This document shows, one piece after another, positions 1 to 9,432 of a stretch of 64,000 nucleotides of DNA. Below the pieces are notes generated by a model. That model did no database searches and had not been told where the DNA came from. It saw nothing but the letters and a program-made list of their open reading frames with translations. The position numbers and the translations under genes are program-made. Each line of letters opens with the position of its first letter. The first letter of the stretch is position 1. The stretch covers positions 1-64,000 of the forward strand of contig NZ_WIAY01000009.1 of the NCBI RefSeq assembly GCF_009467805.1. Direction: 5' to 3'. Source of the DNA: Stenotrophomonas nematodicola (GTDB lineage Bacteria > Pseudomonadota > Gammaproteobacteria > Xanthomonadales > Xanthomonadaceae).

Positions 1-41
1 CAGGCGCTGCAGGGCCTGGCCGGTGCGATCGGCACGCGGGC

Positions 42-75
42 ACCGGGCATGGCACGGGGCAGGGCCCGGCACTAC
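42..75 (-). repeat. Degenerate GTAG-type REP stem-loop
   Basis: On the minus strand, just beyond the amtB stop codon, a GTAG tetranucleotide (72-75) is followed by GCCGGGC (64-70) and, after a 15-base loop, by GCCCGGT (42-48). The arms pair over seven positions including one G-T. The layout matches the GTAG REP elements seen intact elsewhere in this window, but the loop is longer and the outer bases do not pair. It may act as the 3' end of the glnK-amtB transcript. The remaining bases 1-124 show no gene I can support. Confidence 0.4.
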
Positions 76-124
76 GTCATGCGTCGGCGCGGGGTCACGT
101 GGACTGTGCGCGCGTGCGAGGCCG

Positions 125-1555
125 TCAGGCTTCGTACGCAGATTCGCCGTGCGAGGTGACGTCCAGACCGGTGCGTTCTGCTTCCTCGCTCACGCGCAGG
201 CCGAACACCATGCGCACCACCAGCAGGATCGCCACGGTCACTACGGCGCACCAGACGATGGTGAAGCCGACGCTGACCAGCTGCACCCAGACCTGGTGGC
301 CGATGTCGAGGTCGGCCTTGGTGCCGCCCAGCGACTGCGCGCTGAACACACCGGTGAGGATGGCGCCGACGATGCCGCCGATGCCGTGCACGCCGAACAC
401 GTCGGCAGTGTCGTCCACGCGCAGCAGACGCTTGAGGCCGGTGACGCCCCACACGCAGACCACGCCGGCGACCAGGCCGATCACGATCGCGCCGAGCGGG
501 CCCACGGTGCCGCAGGCCGGGGTGATGCCGACCAGGCCGGCCACTGCGCCGGAGGCCGCGCCCAGGGCCGACGGCTTGCCCTTGCTCACCGCTTCCACCA
601 GCGTCCAGCCAAGCACCGCTGCGGCCGTGGCGAGGATGGTGTTGATGAAGGCGAGCGAGGCGACGGTATCGGCAGCGGCGGCCGAGCCGGCGTTGAAGCC
701 GAACCAGCCCACCCACAGCAGCATCGCGCCGATGTAGGTGAACGGTACGTTGTGCGGCTTCAACGCGGTCTGGCCGTAGCCGATGCGCTTGCCGACGAAG
801 TACGCGCCGACCAGGCCCGCCACGCCGGCATTGATGTGCACCACGGTGCCGCCGGCGAAGTCGATCGCGCCCATCTCACCCAGATAGCCGCCGCCCCAGA
901 CGATGTGCGCCATCGGGATGTAGCTCAGGGTGAACCACAATGCCGAGAACAGCAGCACCGCTTTGAACTTGATGCGTTCGGCGAAGGCGCCGACGATCAG
1001 GGCGGTGGTGATGCCGGCGAAGGTGGACTGGAAAGCGACGAACAGATAGTCCGGCAGGCCCTTGATCGGCGTGTTGCCCACCGAATCCGGCGCGAAGCCT
1101 TTGAGGAACGCGAACTCGGTGAACGAGCCGAAGAAGGCGTTGCCCTGGCTGAACACCGCGCTGTAGCCGTAGGCCACCCACAGCATCAGCACCAGCGAGA
1201 ACACCACCAGAATCTGGCTGAGGATCGACAGGACGTTCTTGGACCGCACCAGGCCGCCGTAGAACAGGGCCAGGCCGGGCACCACCATCAGCAGCACCAG
1301 CAGCGTGGAGGTCAGCATCCAGGCCACATCGCCGTGATCGAAGGCGGGCGCGGCCGCGGCGGCCACCTCGGCGACCGGCACCGCCTGCGCGGTCGCGAGC
1401 GGCTCGACGGCGACGGTTTCCGACGGCGCCGGGGTGACCTGCGCCTGCGCATGCGCCTTGCCGGAGAACGCGCCAACGGCCAGGGCGCTGACCAGCATCA
1501 TCAGGCACACGGCATGGAACCGGGCTTGCCACCCGGTGAACAGAGAAGTCTTCAT
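125..1555 (-). CDS. amtB: Ammonium transporter AmtB
   Basis: Inner-membrane ammonium channel of the Amt/Rh family, 476 residues. The first ~37 residues look like a Sec signal peptide ending near AHAQA, followed by an Ala/Val-rich linker to about residue 70. The channel core then begins (DVAWMLTSTLLVLLMVVPGLA) with the usual eleven hydrophobic segments; GGTVVHINAG and the conserved FGVHGIGG stretch are visible. The length exceeds the ~428 residues of E. coli AmtB because of the leader and linker. It lies 18 bases downstream of glnK in the same direction, the usual glnK-amtB operon in which GlnK plugs the channel when nitrogen is sufficient. Family assignment is firm. Confidence 0.96.
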   Translation of the reverse strand: MKTSLFTGWQARFHAVCLMMLVSALAVGAFSGKAHAQAQVTPAPSETVAVEPLATAQAVPVAEVAAAAAPAFDHGDVAWMLTSTLLVLLMVVPGLALFYGGLVRSKNVLSILSQILVVFSLVLMLWVAYGYSAVFSQGNAFFGSFTEFAFLKGFAPDSVGNTPIKGLPDYLFVAFQSTFAGITTALIVGAFAERIKFKAVLLFSALWFTLSYIPMAHIVWGGGYLGEMGAIDFAGGTVVHINAGVAGLVGAYFVGKRIGYGQTALKPHNVPFTYIGAMLLWVGWFGFNAGSAAAADTVASLAFINTILATAAAVLGWTLVEAVSKGKPSALGAASGAVAGLVGITPACGTVGPLGAIVIGLVAGVVCVWGVTGLKRLLRVDDTADVFGVHGIGGIVGAILTGVFSAQSLGGTKADLDIGHQVWVQLVSVGFTIVWCAVVTVAILLVVRMVFGLRVSEEAERTGLDVTSHGESAYEA

Positions 1556-1573
1556 TGTGGGCTCCGAAGGGGG

Positions 1574-2214
<641 letters not shown>

Positions 2215-2220
2215 AGGTGC

Positions 2221-3630
2221 TCAGTTGGCGTAGTACATCTGGTATTCGAGCGGATGGGTCGCCGCGCGGAAGCGGGTCACTTCCTGCATCTTCAGCGCGA
2301 TGTAGCCGTCGATGAAGTCGTCGCTCATCACGCCGCCGGCCTTGAGGAACTCGCGATCCTTGTCCAGCGCTTCCAGGGCCTGGTCCAGCGAGGAGCAGAC
2401 CTGCGGAATCAGCTTCTCTTCTTCCGGCGGCAGGTCGTACAGGTCCTTGTCGCTCGGTGCGCCCGGGTCGATCTGGTTCCGGATGCCGTCCAGGCCGGCC
2501 ATCATCAGCACGGTGAAGGTCAGGTAGCCGGACTGGATCGGATCGGGGAAGCGCATTTCAATGCGGCGCGCCTTCGGGTTGGACACCCACGGAATGCGGC
2601 ACGAGGCCGAACGGTTGCGGGCCGAATAGGCCAGCATCACCGGCGCTTCGAAGCCCGGGACCAGGCGCTTGTAGCTGTTGGTGCCGGCGTTGGCGAAGGC
2701 GTTGATGGCCTTGGCGTGCTTGAAGATGCCGCCGATGTACCACAGCGCCATCTGCGACAGGCCGCCGTAGCCGTCGCCGGAGAACAGGTTGACGCCGCCC
2801 TTGGACAGCGACTGGTGCACGTGCATGCCACTGCCGTTGTCGCCGACGATCGGCTTGGGCATGAAGGTGGCGGTCTTGCCGTTGCGGTGGGCGACGTTCT
2901 TGATCACGTGCTTCATGCGCAGCAGCTCATCGGCCTTCTGCACCAGGGTGCTGAACTTGGTGCCGATTTCGCACTGGCCGGCGGTGGCCACTTCGTGATG
3001 CTGCACTTCCACTTCGATGCCGACCTGTTCCAGCGTCTTGCACATTTCAGCGCGCAGGTCGTGCAGCGAGTCGGTCGGCGGGACGGGGAAGTAGCCGCCC
3101 TTCACCGCCGGACGGTAGCCGCTGTTTGCGCCGTCGTACTTGTCGCCGGTGCTCCAGGCCGCTTCTTCGGAATCGATCTTGAAGAAGGTGTGGCCCATGT
3201 CGTTGGCGAAGCGCACCGAATCGAAGATGAAGAACTCCGGCTCCGGACCGAAGAAGGCCTGCTCGGCGATGCCGGAGGACTTCAGGTAGGCCTCGGCGCG
3301 CTTGGCGATGCCGCGCGGGCAGCGGCCGTACGGCTGCATGGTGGCCGGGTCGAGGATGTCGCAGCTGATCACCAGGGTCGGGTCGGCATAGAACGGGTCG
3401 ATGTAGGCGCTGGCCGGATCCGGCAGCAGGACCATGTCCGACTCATTGATGCCCTTCCAGCCGGCGATCGAGCTGCCGTCGAACATCTTGCCTTCTTCAA
3501 ACAGGGCCGGCTCCACGATGCCGACGGGGAAGGTGACGTGCTGCTCGATACCGCGCATATCGACGAAACGCAGGTCGACGAACTCGATCTGGTTGTCCTT
3601 GATCAGCTTCTCAACATTTTCCACGGACAT
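2221..3630 (-). CDS. glnA: Glutamine synthetase type I
   Basis: Glutamine synthetase, ATP-dependent ammonium assimilation into glutamine, 469 residues and thus the same length as the E. coli dodecameric GSI-beta enzyme. Diagnostic stretches include [17 protein letters not shown], the catalytic [11 protein letters not shown] region, and the adenylylation loop [11 protein letters not shown] with the modifiable tyrosine at residue 398. The ATG at 3630 ([14 protein letters not shown]) is chosen because the protein then aligns end to end with the family. An excellent sigma-54 promoter lies 38 bases upstream and an NtrC-like dyad further out, so expression should respond to nitrogen limitation. It shares its upstream region divergently with uppP. 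Confidence 0.98.
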   Translation of the reverse strand: MSVENVEKLIKDNQIEFVDLRFVDMRGIEQHVTFPVGIVEPALFEEGKMFDGSSIAGWKGINESDMVLLPDPASAYIDPFYADPTLVISCDILDPATMQPYGRCPRGIAKRAEAYLKSSGIAEQAFFGPEPEFFIFDSVRFANDMGHTFFKIDSEEAAWSTGDKYDGANSGYRPAVKGGYFPVPPTDSLHDLRAEMCKTLEQVGIEVEVQHHEVATAGQCEIGTKFSTLVQKADELLRMKHVIKNVAHRNGKTATFMPKPIVGDNGSGMHVHQSLSKGGVNLFSGDGYGGLSQMALWYIGGIFKHAKAINAFANAGTNSYKRLVPGFEAPVMLAYSARNRSASCRIPWVSNPKARRIEMRFPDPIQSGYLTFTVLMMAGLDGIRNQIDPGAPSDKDLYDLPPEEEKLIPQVCSSLDQALEALDKDREFLKAGGVMSDDFIDGYIALKMQEVTRFRAATHPLEYQMYYAN

Positions 3631-3667
3631 CGGTGAAACCTCGGATGGATGATTGCGTACTTGGATA

Positions 3668-3685
3668 GAGCAATCGGCGTGCCAA
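3668..3685 (-). promoter_or_regulatory. Sigma-54 (RpoN) promoter of glnA
   Basis: The minus strand reads TTGGCACGCCGATTGCTC, which matches the RpoN consensus YTGGCACG-N4-TTGCW at every defined position. The -12 GC would put the transcription start near 3658, giving a leader of about 28 bases before the glnA ATG at 3630. Confidence 0.88.
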
Positions 3686-3748
3686 CTTTTATCGCGAGCT
3701 AACCCCATGATTTCATTGAACACCTGCCCTGCTGGCGGCTGAACCGTG

Positions 3749-3765
3749 CGCACCATAACGGTGCA
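3749..3765. promoter_or_regulatory. NtrC-type enhancer dyad
   Basis: On the minus strand TGCACCGTTATGGTGCG forms a dyad of the NtrC type (TGCACC-N5-GGTGCA) with one mismatch at the last base. It is centred about 72 bases upstream of the -24 element of the glnA sigma-54 promoter. A second GCACCA/TGGTGC pair with a 10-base spacer lies at 3772-3793 and may be a weaker site. Confidence 0.7.
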
Positions 3766-3851
3766 ATGGCCGCACCACGCACACATTTGGTGCGCGGTTT
3801 GATGTTCTATGCTCTACCGCGATTTCACCCTTTCCGAGCCCCAGCCCGCCG

Positions 3852-4646
3852 ATGTCCGACCTGCTCTCCGCCCTCCTGTTGGGCATTCTCGAAGGCCTCA
3901 CCGAATTCCTGCCGATCTCCAGCACCGGCCACCTGCTGATCGCCCAGCACTGGCTCGGCGCGCGCTCGGACTTCTTCAACATCGTCATCCAGGCCGGTGC
4001 GATCCTGGCCATCACGCTGGTGTTCCGGCAGCGCCTGTGGTCGCTGGCCACCGGGCTGCACCAGCGTGACAACCGCGACTACGTGCTCAAGCTCGGCACC
4101 GCGTTCCTGGTCACCGCCGTGGTCGGCCTGCCGGTCCGCCTGGCCGGCTGGGAACTGCCCGAGACGGTCACGCCGGTGGCCTGGGCGCTGATCATCGGCG
4201 GGATCTGGATGATCCTGGTGGAAGCGCGCGCCGCGCGATTGCCCGATCGCGATACGGTCACCTGGAAAGTGGCGGTGCTGGTGGGCCTGGCCCAGGTGGT
4301 GGCCGGCGTGTTCCCGGGCACCTCGCGTTCGGCTGCGGCGATCTTCATCGCCATGCTGTTCGGGCTCAGCCGCCGCGCGGCCGCCACCGAGTTCGTGTTC
4401 CTGGTGGGCATCCCGACCATGTTCGCCGCCAGCGCCTACGCATTCCTGGAACTGGCCAAGGACGGCAAGCTCGCCACCGAGAACTGGACCGATGTGGGCG
4501 TGGCCTTCGTTGCCGCGGTCATCACCGGCTTCGTCGTAGTGAAGTGGCTGCTGGGCTACATCAAGGGCCACCGTTTCACCGCGTTCGCGCTGTACCGGAT
4601 CGTGCTGGGCGCCGCGCTGTTGTTGTGGTTGCCGGCTGGCAACTGA
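3852..4646 (+). CDS. uppP: Undecaprenyl-diphosphatase UppP (BacA)
   Basis: Integral membrane phosphatase that recycles undecaprenyl pyrophosphate to the monophosphate lipid carrier used for peptidoglycan and O-antigen synthesis; 264 residues. Both family signatures are present: LEGLTEFLPISSTGHL near the N-terminus and GVFPGTSRSAAAI around residue 155. Several hydrophobic segments follow. The ATG at 3852 is the first start giving the canonical N-terminus. A possible -10 (TATGCT, 3808-3813) lies upstream within the region shared with glnA. The family is also known for bacitracin tolerance. Confidence 0.96.
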   Translation: MSDLLSALLLGILEGLTEFLPISSTGHLLIAQHWLGARSDFFNIVIQAGAILAITLVFRQRLWSLATGLHQRDNRDYVLKLGTAFLVTAVVGLPVRLAGWELPETVTPVAWALIIGGIWMILVEARAARLPDRDTVTWKVAVLVGLAQVVAGVFPGTSRSAAAIFIAMLFGLSRRAAATEFVFLVGIPTMFAASAYAFLELAKDGKLATENWTDVGVAFVAAVITGFVVVKWLLGYIKGHRFTAFALYRIVLGAALLLWLPAGN

Positions 4647-4717
4647 ACAGACCCGCCGCGCGACAACCCCGTTTTCCACGCCCCGGCGTTTTTCCCCTGG
4701 TTCCCAAGGAGATGTGC

Positions 4718-5557
4718 ATGAACCGCAACCGCAACCTGATGCTGATCCTGCCGCTGGCCCTGCTGGCCGCCTGCAGCAACCCGTCCGCCACCGCACCTGC
4801 CGGTACCGGCGGCGATGACCTGGCTCCGGCCCCGACCGCCGCAGCCGATCAGAAGGCCGTTGCGGCACTGGACGCGCAGCGCCTGCAGGGCAACCACTGG
4901 CGCCTGGACAGCGCCACCGATGCCAGCGGCAAGCGCGTGGATGCGCTGTTCGCCCGCGAGGACAAGCCGGTCACGCTGGACTTCCAGGATGGCCGCATCG
5001 CAGTGAGCAACACCTGCAACCGCATGGGCGGCAGCTACACGTTGGCCGACGGCACGCTGACCGTGTCGCCGATGGCCTCGACCATGATGGCCTGCACCGA
5101 CAAGGCGCTGATGGCGCTCGACCAGGCCATCGGCAGCCGCCTGGAAGGTGCGCTGAAGACCGAACTGGCTGGCGAAGGCCAGCTGACCCTGCGTACCGCC
5201 AGCGGCGACGTGCTGGTGTTCACCCCCGAGCCGACCGCCGAAACCCGCTACGGCGGCCCGGGCGAGACGGTGTTCCTGGAAGTGGCCGCGCAGACCAAGC
5301 CGTGCTCGCACCCGCTGATCCCGAACATGCAGTGCCTGCAGACCCGCGAAGTGGCCTTCGACGACAAGGGCCTCAAGCAGGGCACGCCGGGTGAGTTCGA
5401 GAACTTCTACGGCACCATCGAGGGCTACACCCACGAAGATGGCGTGCGCAACGTGGTGCGCGTGAAGCGCTACAAGATCGCCAACCCGCCGGCCGACGGT
5501 TCCTCCGTCGCGTATGTGCTGGACATGGTGGTCGAGTCGGCGAACGAGAAGAAGTAA
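4718..5557 (+). CDS. META and DUF4377 domain lipoprotein
   Basis: 279-residue predicted lipoprotein. A short signal (LILPLALLAAC) ends in a lipobox with the cysteine at residue ~17. A META (HslJ-like) domain spans about residues 50-170, with NTCNRMGGSY and the MMAC motif; a DUF4377 domain occupies the C-terminus (KPCSHPLIPNMQCLQTREV to VVRVKRYKI). The start at 4718 is preferred over the in-frame ATG at 4712 because the AAGGAG at 4706-4711 is then six bases away. HslJ-type proteins are linked to stress resistance in E. coli; the exact role here is unknown. Confidence 0.88.
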   Translation: MNRNRNLMLILPLALLAACSNPSATAPAGTGGDDLAPAPTAAADQKAVAALDAQRLQGNHWRLDSATDASGKRVDALFAREDKPVTLDFQDGRIAVSNTCNRMGGSYTLADGTLTVSPMASTMMACTDKALMALDQAIGSRLEGALKTELAGEGQLTLRTASGDVLVFTPEPTAETRYGGPGETVFLEVAAQTKPCSHPLIPNMQCLQTREVAFDDKGLKQGTPGEFENFYGTIEGYTHEDGVRNVVRVKRYKIANPPADGSSVAYVLDMVVESANEKK

Positions 5558-5571
5558 GGCCGCCGCAGGGG

Positions 5572-5596
5572 AGGTGCCGGCCTGGGGCCGGCACCT
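5572..5596. terminator. Bidirectional terminator hairpin
   Basis: An 11-base perfect inverted repeat (AGGTGCCGGCC / GGCCGGCACCT) with a 3-base loop lies between the convergent META/DUF4377 and PEBP genes, 14 and 9 bases from their stop codons. No long T tract follows on either strand. Confidence 0.75.
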
Positions 5597-5605
5597 GTCC
5601 GTGCT

Positions 5606-6217
5606 TCAGGCCAGCGCGGGATTGAGGGTGTAGGTCCCGTGCAGCGCCGCTTCGGCCAGGATGTGGCCCTGCATCGCACGGTGCACATCGGCAGCGGTGA
5701 ACGGGGTGGGCAGCGCGAGCTGCGCCACGTCCAGGGCGAACACGCGGAAGAAATACCGGTGCACGCGCTCGTCGTTGAACGGCGGGTACGGGCCGTCATA
5801 GCCCAGGTACTGCCCGGCCATGTCCGGGTTGCCGGCAAACCAGCCGGTGAAGTCGTTCAGACCCTGGCGTGCGCCCGGCGGACCGGCCGGGGCCACCTTG
5901 CCCTTCACGGTGAACCCGTCGCTGCAGCTGCCTTCGGCGAGCTCACGCACGTCGGCGGGGATGTCGGCCATTGCCCAGTGGGTGAAATCGCCGCGCGGCT
6001 GGTCGCGCGGCACGGTGCAGTCGGAACGGCCGACCGTTCCGGGCACGGTCGGCACGTCCGGATCGATGCACAGCAGCGCGAACGCGCGCGTGCCGGCCGG
6101 GACATCGTCCCAGGCCAAGTGCGGGTTGCGGTTGCCGGCGAAACCGTGGGCGTCGCCGGCCGCGAAGGTCGCGGCGATCGGCTGGCCGCTGATCAGGCTG
6201 TTGCTGGTCAGATGCAT
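5606..6217 (-). CDS. YbhB/YbcL-type PEBP family protein
   Basis: 203-residue phosphatidylethanolamine-binding-like protein of the bacterial YbhB/YbcL group. Family marks are NRNPHLAWDDVPAGTRAFAL (ligand pocket strand), CIDPDVP and the FTHWAMADIP segment with the conserved histidine, and a C-terminal HRYFFRVFALD strand. No signal peptide is visible, so it is probably cytoplasmic. The ATG at 6217 gives the conserved N-terminus. It follows the TPR/sulfotransferase-like gene by 10 bases and is likely co-transcribed with it. The substrate is unknown for this family. Confidence 0.9.
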   Translation of the reverse strand: MHLTSNSLISGQPIAATFAAGDAHGFAGNRNPHLAWDDVPAGTRAFALLCIDPDVPTVPGTVGRSDCTVPRDQPRGDFTHWAMADIPADVRELAEGSCSDGFTVKGKVAPAGPPGARQGLNDFTGWFAGNPDMAGQYLGYDGPYPPFNDERVHRYFFRVFALDVAQLALPTPFTAADVHRAMQGHILAEAALHGTYTLNPALA

Positions 6218-6227
6218 GGGATCGTCC

Positions 6228-8297
6228 TCACTCTTCCGGGTAACCCAGACGCACCGCCACCGGGGTGAGCAGGGCGAACGCGCTGGCCATGATGTCGCGG
6301 TACTGGCGCCAGTGGCCGGGCGGCAGGCGTGCCGGGCCGAGGGTGTCGGCCGGCGGGAAGCGCACGCCGAACAGCGTTTCCAGGCGGTGTGCCATCGCGC
6401 CGGCATCGTTGCCGATGTCGTCGATGCGCAGCAGCACATGCGGGTACAGGCTCTGCTCGTGCAGCGTGGCCACCTGGGCCAGTGCGCGGGCCAGCCATTC
6501 GGCGGCTTCGTTGAGCGAGTTCACCGCGAACGGTGCCGGGGCGCCGAAGGCCATCCAGTCCAGCAGCATGTCGCGCGGATCGCGCAGTGCCACCAGCAGG
6601 CGGCCTTCCGGCAGCTGCGGACGCAGTGCCCACAGCAGGGCGTTGTCCCACCACAGCAGCCAGTCGATCACGGTGCCGTCGGCCAGGCCGCGCGCGGGCA
6701 GGGTTTCACGCCACTGCTCGACCAGACGCTCCGGGGTCAGCTTGCCGGTCGAGAGCTCCTGCAGCGTGTGGTAGCTCTGGAAGGCATCGTCGGGCGGGGT
6801 CGGGCCGAACCGGTCGCCGCGCAGCACCGGGCTGGCCGCGGCGATGCCGGCGATCACCCGCTCCACGCCGGAGCCCGGGGCGCCCCACACGAACATCGGG
6901 CGGGCGCTGACGTCGTCGCCCACTGGCGCCAGATCCGGCCAGCTCAGCGGCGCCTTGGCCTGCGGCGGCAGCGGCAGACGCTGCGGCGACTGCGCCGCGT
7001 GCACGCCCAGCCAGGTGTCGAGCGCGTCACGGTGCTGGCCGGCACGGTCCTGCACCGCGCCCAGCCACGACCGCAGGCCATCGCGGGCCTCGGCCGGGGC
7101 CTGTTCGATGAACTGCTGGACATGCACCACGGCGGCGGCCGGATCGCGCTTCAGCAGCGCTTCGACGATGCGGGTCTCGCCGCTGGCACGGCCGGGTTCG
7201 AGCGCGACGATGCGGCGGGCCACCGCCTCGGCGCCGTCCACGTCCTTGGCCATGTCGTGCAGGCGCATGCGCGTTTCCAGCGCCGGCAGATGCACCGGCA
7301 TCGCCTGCAGCCAGCGTTCGGTGACCGCCACGGCCTCATCGCTGCCCACCGACTCCACCGACAGGCGCGCCAGCCACAGGTCGTGCACCTCCGGGTGCGA
7401 TTCCAGCGCGGCGTCCAGATGCTCGCGGGCCTGCTGTTCGCGGCCAAGTCGCTGCCAGCACATGAGCAGCAGCTGCAGCACCTGGCGGTCCGAGGGAGCC
7501 TGCTCCAGTGCGGGCAGCAGATGCTCCAGCGCCTGCAGCGGTTGCCCGGACTGCAGCGCCAGTTCGCCGGCCAGGCGGCGCATGGCCACGCTGTCGCCGC
7601 CCGGGGCGGCCAGCATCGGGCCCATCATGGCCGCCGCGCTGTCCACGTGGCCCTGGCGCAGCGCCAACTGCACGACCAGGCCCTGCAGCGTGGTCAGCGT
7701 GGGATTGAGCTCAAGCACGCGGCGGAACGCCTGTTCGGCGAAGGCCAGCATGTCCTTGCCCAGGTAGGCAAAACCGAGCGCGTACAACACGCGCGAGTCG
7801 CCCGGCATGGCTTCGCTGGCGGCCGACAGCAGGGCCAGGGCACGGTCGCCCTCGCCACGGCGCAGCGCCACCATGCCGTTGATGGCGGCCACTTCAGGGT
7901 GGTCTTCCTCGATGCGGCTGGCCAGGCGCGCCAGGCGCTCGGCTTCGTCCACGTCGTTGCGGCCCAGCGCCAGGTGGGCCTGCATCAGGTAGGCCGACAG
8001 TTCGTTGGGGTTGAGCGCGGCGGTGCGGTCCAGCGCCGAGCCGGCGGCCTCGAACTGACGCAGCGCCATCAACAGGCCGGCCTGCATCAGGTGCAGGTCG
8101 GCATCGTCCGGGGCCAGCGCCAGCGCCTGCTGCAGGCTCTCCAGGGCCGGTTCGAGCTGATCCTGCTGCTGCAGCGCCAGGGCCAGCAGGCGATGGGCCT
8201 GCGGCTGGGTCGGTTCGGCCGCGGTCCACTCGCGGGCCAGCTGCACGGCATCGTCCACCGCGTTGCGGCGCAGGGCTTGAATGATCTTGTCTTGCAT
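6228..8297 (-). CDS. TPR protein with sulfotransferase-like C-terminal domain
   Basis: 689 residues. The first ~430 residues are a run of tetratricopeptide repeats (for example QAHRLLALALQQQDQLEPAL and LYALGFAYLGKDMLAFAEQA). The C-terminal ~240 residues resemble a PAPS sulfotransferase fold: a P-loop-like VWGAPGSGVERV replaces the usual 5' phosphosulfate loop, and RDPRDMLLDWM looks like the 3' phosphate-binding motif. The degenerate loop leaves enzymatic activity uncertain. Proteins with this layout are common in Xanthomonadaceae but I know of no assigned function. The gene is followed after 10 bases by the PEBP gene. Confidence 0.82.
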   Translation of the reverse strand: MQDKIIQALRRNAVDDAVQLAREWTAAEPTQPQAHRLLALALQQQDQLEPALESLQQALALAPDDADLHLMQAGLLMALRQFEAAGSALDRTAALNPNELSAYLMQAHLALGRNDVDEAERLARLASRIEEDHPEVAAINGMVALRRGEGDRALALLSAASEAMPGDSRVLYALGFAYLGKDMLAFAEQAFRRVLELNPTLTTLQGLVVQLALRQGHVDSAAAMMGPMLAAPGGDSVAMRRLAGELALQSGQPLQALEHLLPALEQAPSDRQVLQLLLMCWQRLGREQQAREHLDAALESHPEVHDLWLARLSVESVGSDEAVAVTERWLQAMPVHLPALETRMRLHDMAKDVDGAEAVARRIVALEPGRASGETRIVEALLKRDPAAAVVHVQQFIEQAPAEARDGLRSWLGAVQDRAGQHRDALDTWLGVHAAQSPQRLPLPPQAKAPLSWPDLAPVGDDVSARPMFVWGAPGSGVERVIAGIAAASPVLRGDRFGPTPPDDAFQSYHTLQELSTGKLTPERLVEQWRETLPARGLADGTVIDWLLWWDNALLWALRPQLPEGRLLVALRDPRDMLLDWMAFGAPAPFAVNSLNEAAEWLARALAQVATLHEQSLYPHVLLRIDDIGNDAGAMAHRLETLFGVRFPPADTLGPARLPPGHWRQYRDIMASAFALLTPVAVRLGYPEE

Positions 8298-8382
8298 GAC
8301 GGTCCAGCTTGGGGTCAAACCCCGATTGTAGGGTCGCGCCGGGGTCGCTGCCGACATTCCGGGCGATCGGCCGGCTCCGGGC

Positions 8383-9378
8383 TCAGCGCGGCAGCGCTTC
8401 CAGGCGCAGGCGCTGGGCGACCCAGCGCTCGGAGAAGCCATCGCCGCGCCAGTTCTCCAGGAAGCCGCAATGGCCGCCCCACGGGGCGATTTCCAGGTGG
8501 GCGTGGGCCGGCAGTCGCCAGCCGTTGAAGGTGGCGAACGGGATCACCGGGTCGTCCTGCGCCATCAGGATGTCGGCCGGCACTTCCAGCCCGGCCAAGC
8601 GGTCGCCGGCGATGGAGTAGCCGTCGAAGTACGCCTGCAGCGAGCCGAAATCGGTGTGGTGTTCGACCAGCCATGCGGTCAGCGCGCGGATGTCCAGCTT
8701 GAGCACGCGGTCATCCCAGTCGCTCAGCTCCGGGAAGAGATCGCGCTTGCGGCGCAGCGAACCGGCCCATTTGCGCCGGAAATACCAGTCGTACATCGCC
8801 GGACCGTTCTCGATGCTTTCCATCGTGATCGCCGGATCCAGCACCGGGCACACCGAGGCCACCCGCCGCAGCGGCACGCCCGCCGAGGGCGCACGCAGCG
8901 CCAGACGCAGCACGAAGTTGCCGCCCAGCGAATAGCCCGCCGCCACCAGCGGCAGGGAGGGCCAGCGCCGCGCGATGTCGCCGGCGGCCTGCACCACTTC
9001 ATCGATGCGGTTGGAGTGGAAGATGCCGGGATTGAGGTGATGGGTGTTGCCGTGGTCGCGGAAGTTCAACCGGACCACGTCGTACCCTTCCTCGAGCATG
9101 CGCGCGGCAGTCATGCGCATGTAGCTCGACTCCGCGCTGCCTTCCCACCCGTGCAGCAGCAGCGCCATGCCGACCGGCTCGCGGTCGTCGATGCGGCTGT
9201 GCCAGCCCTGCAGTCGCACGCCTTCGCCGCCATCCAGGATCAGCTCTTCAGTCACCGCCCCGGTCGCGGCCAGCAGCATCAGGCCGCGCTGCATGCGCAT
9301 GCGGCTGGAACTGAGCATCGACTGCAGGTGCGGATTGCGCAGCCAACGCGGCGGACGGTAGTCGGCAGCGGTCAACAT
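8383..9378 (-). CDS. YheT-family alpha/beta hydrolase
   Basis: 331-residue hydrolase of the YheT/ABHD1-ABHD3 type. The family start (YRPPRWLRNPHLQSML), the oxyanion region LLHGWEG, and the nucleophile elbow GYSLGGN are all visible; the acid and histidine are expected near DDPVIP and GGHCGF. The human relatives act on phospholipids, and E. coli YheT is uncharacterised, so substrate is inferred only as an ester, possibly lipid. It sits 54 bases downstream of a PlsC-type acyltransferase in the same direction, consistent with lipid metabolism. Confidence 0.9.
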   Translation of the reverse strand: MLTAADYRPPRWLRNPHLQSMLSSSRMRMQRGLMLLAATGAVTEELILDGGEGVRLQGWHSRIDDREPVGMALLLHGWEGSAESSYMRMTAARMLEEGYDVVRLNFRDHGNTHHLNPGIFHSNRIDEVVQAAGDIARRWPSLPLVAAGYSLGGNFVLRLALRAPSAGVPLRRVASVCPVLDPAITMESIENGPAMYDWYFRRKWAGSLRRKRDLFPELSDWDDRVLKLDIRALTAWLVEHHTDFGSLQAYFDGYSIAGDRLAGLEVPADILMAQDDPVIPFATFNGWRLPAHAHLEIAPWGGHCGFLENWRGDGFSERWVAQRLRLEALPR

Positions 9379-9432
9379 GGGCGCGAGCCTGCTCCGGCCT
9401 CCGACGCTGGCGCGTGAAGAAGCGCCATCGCC

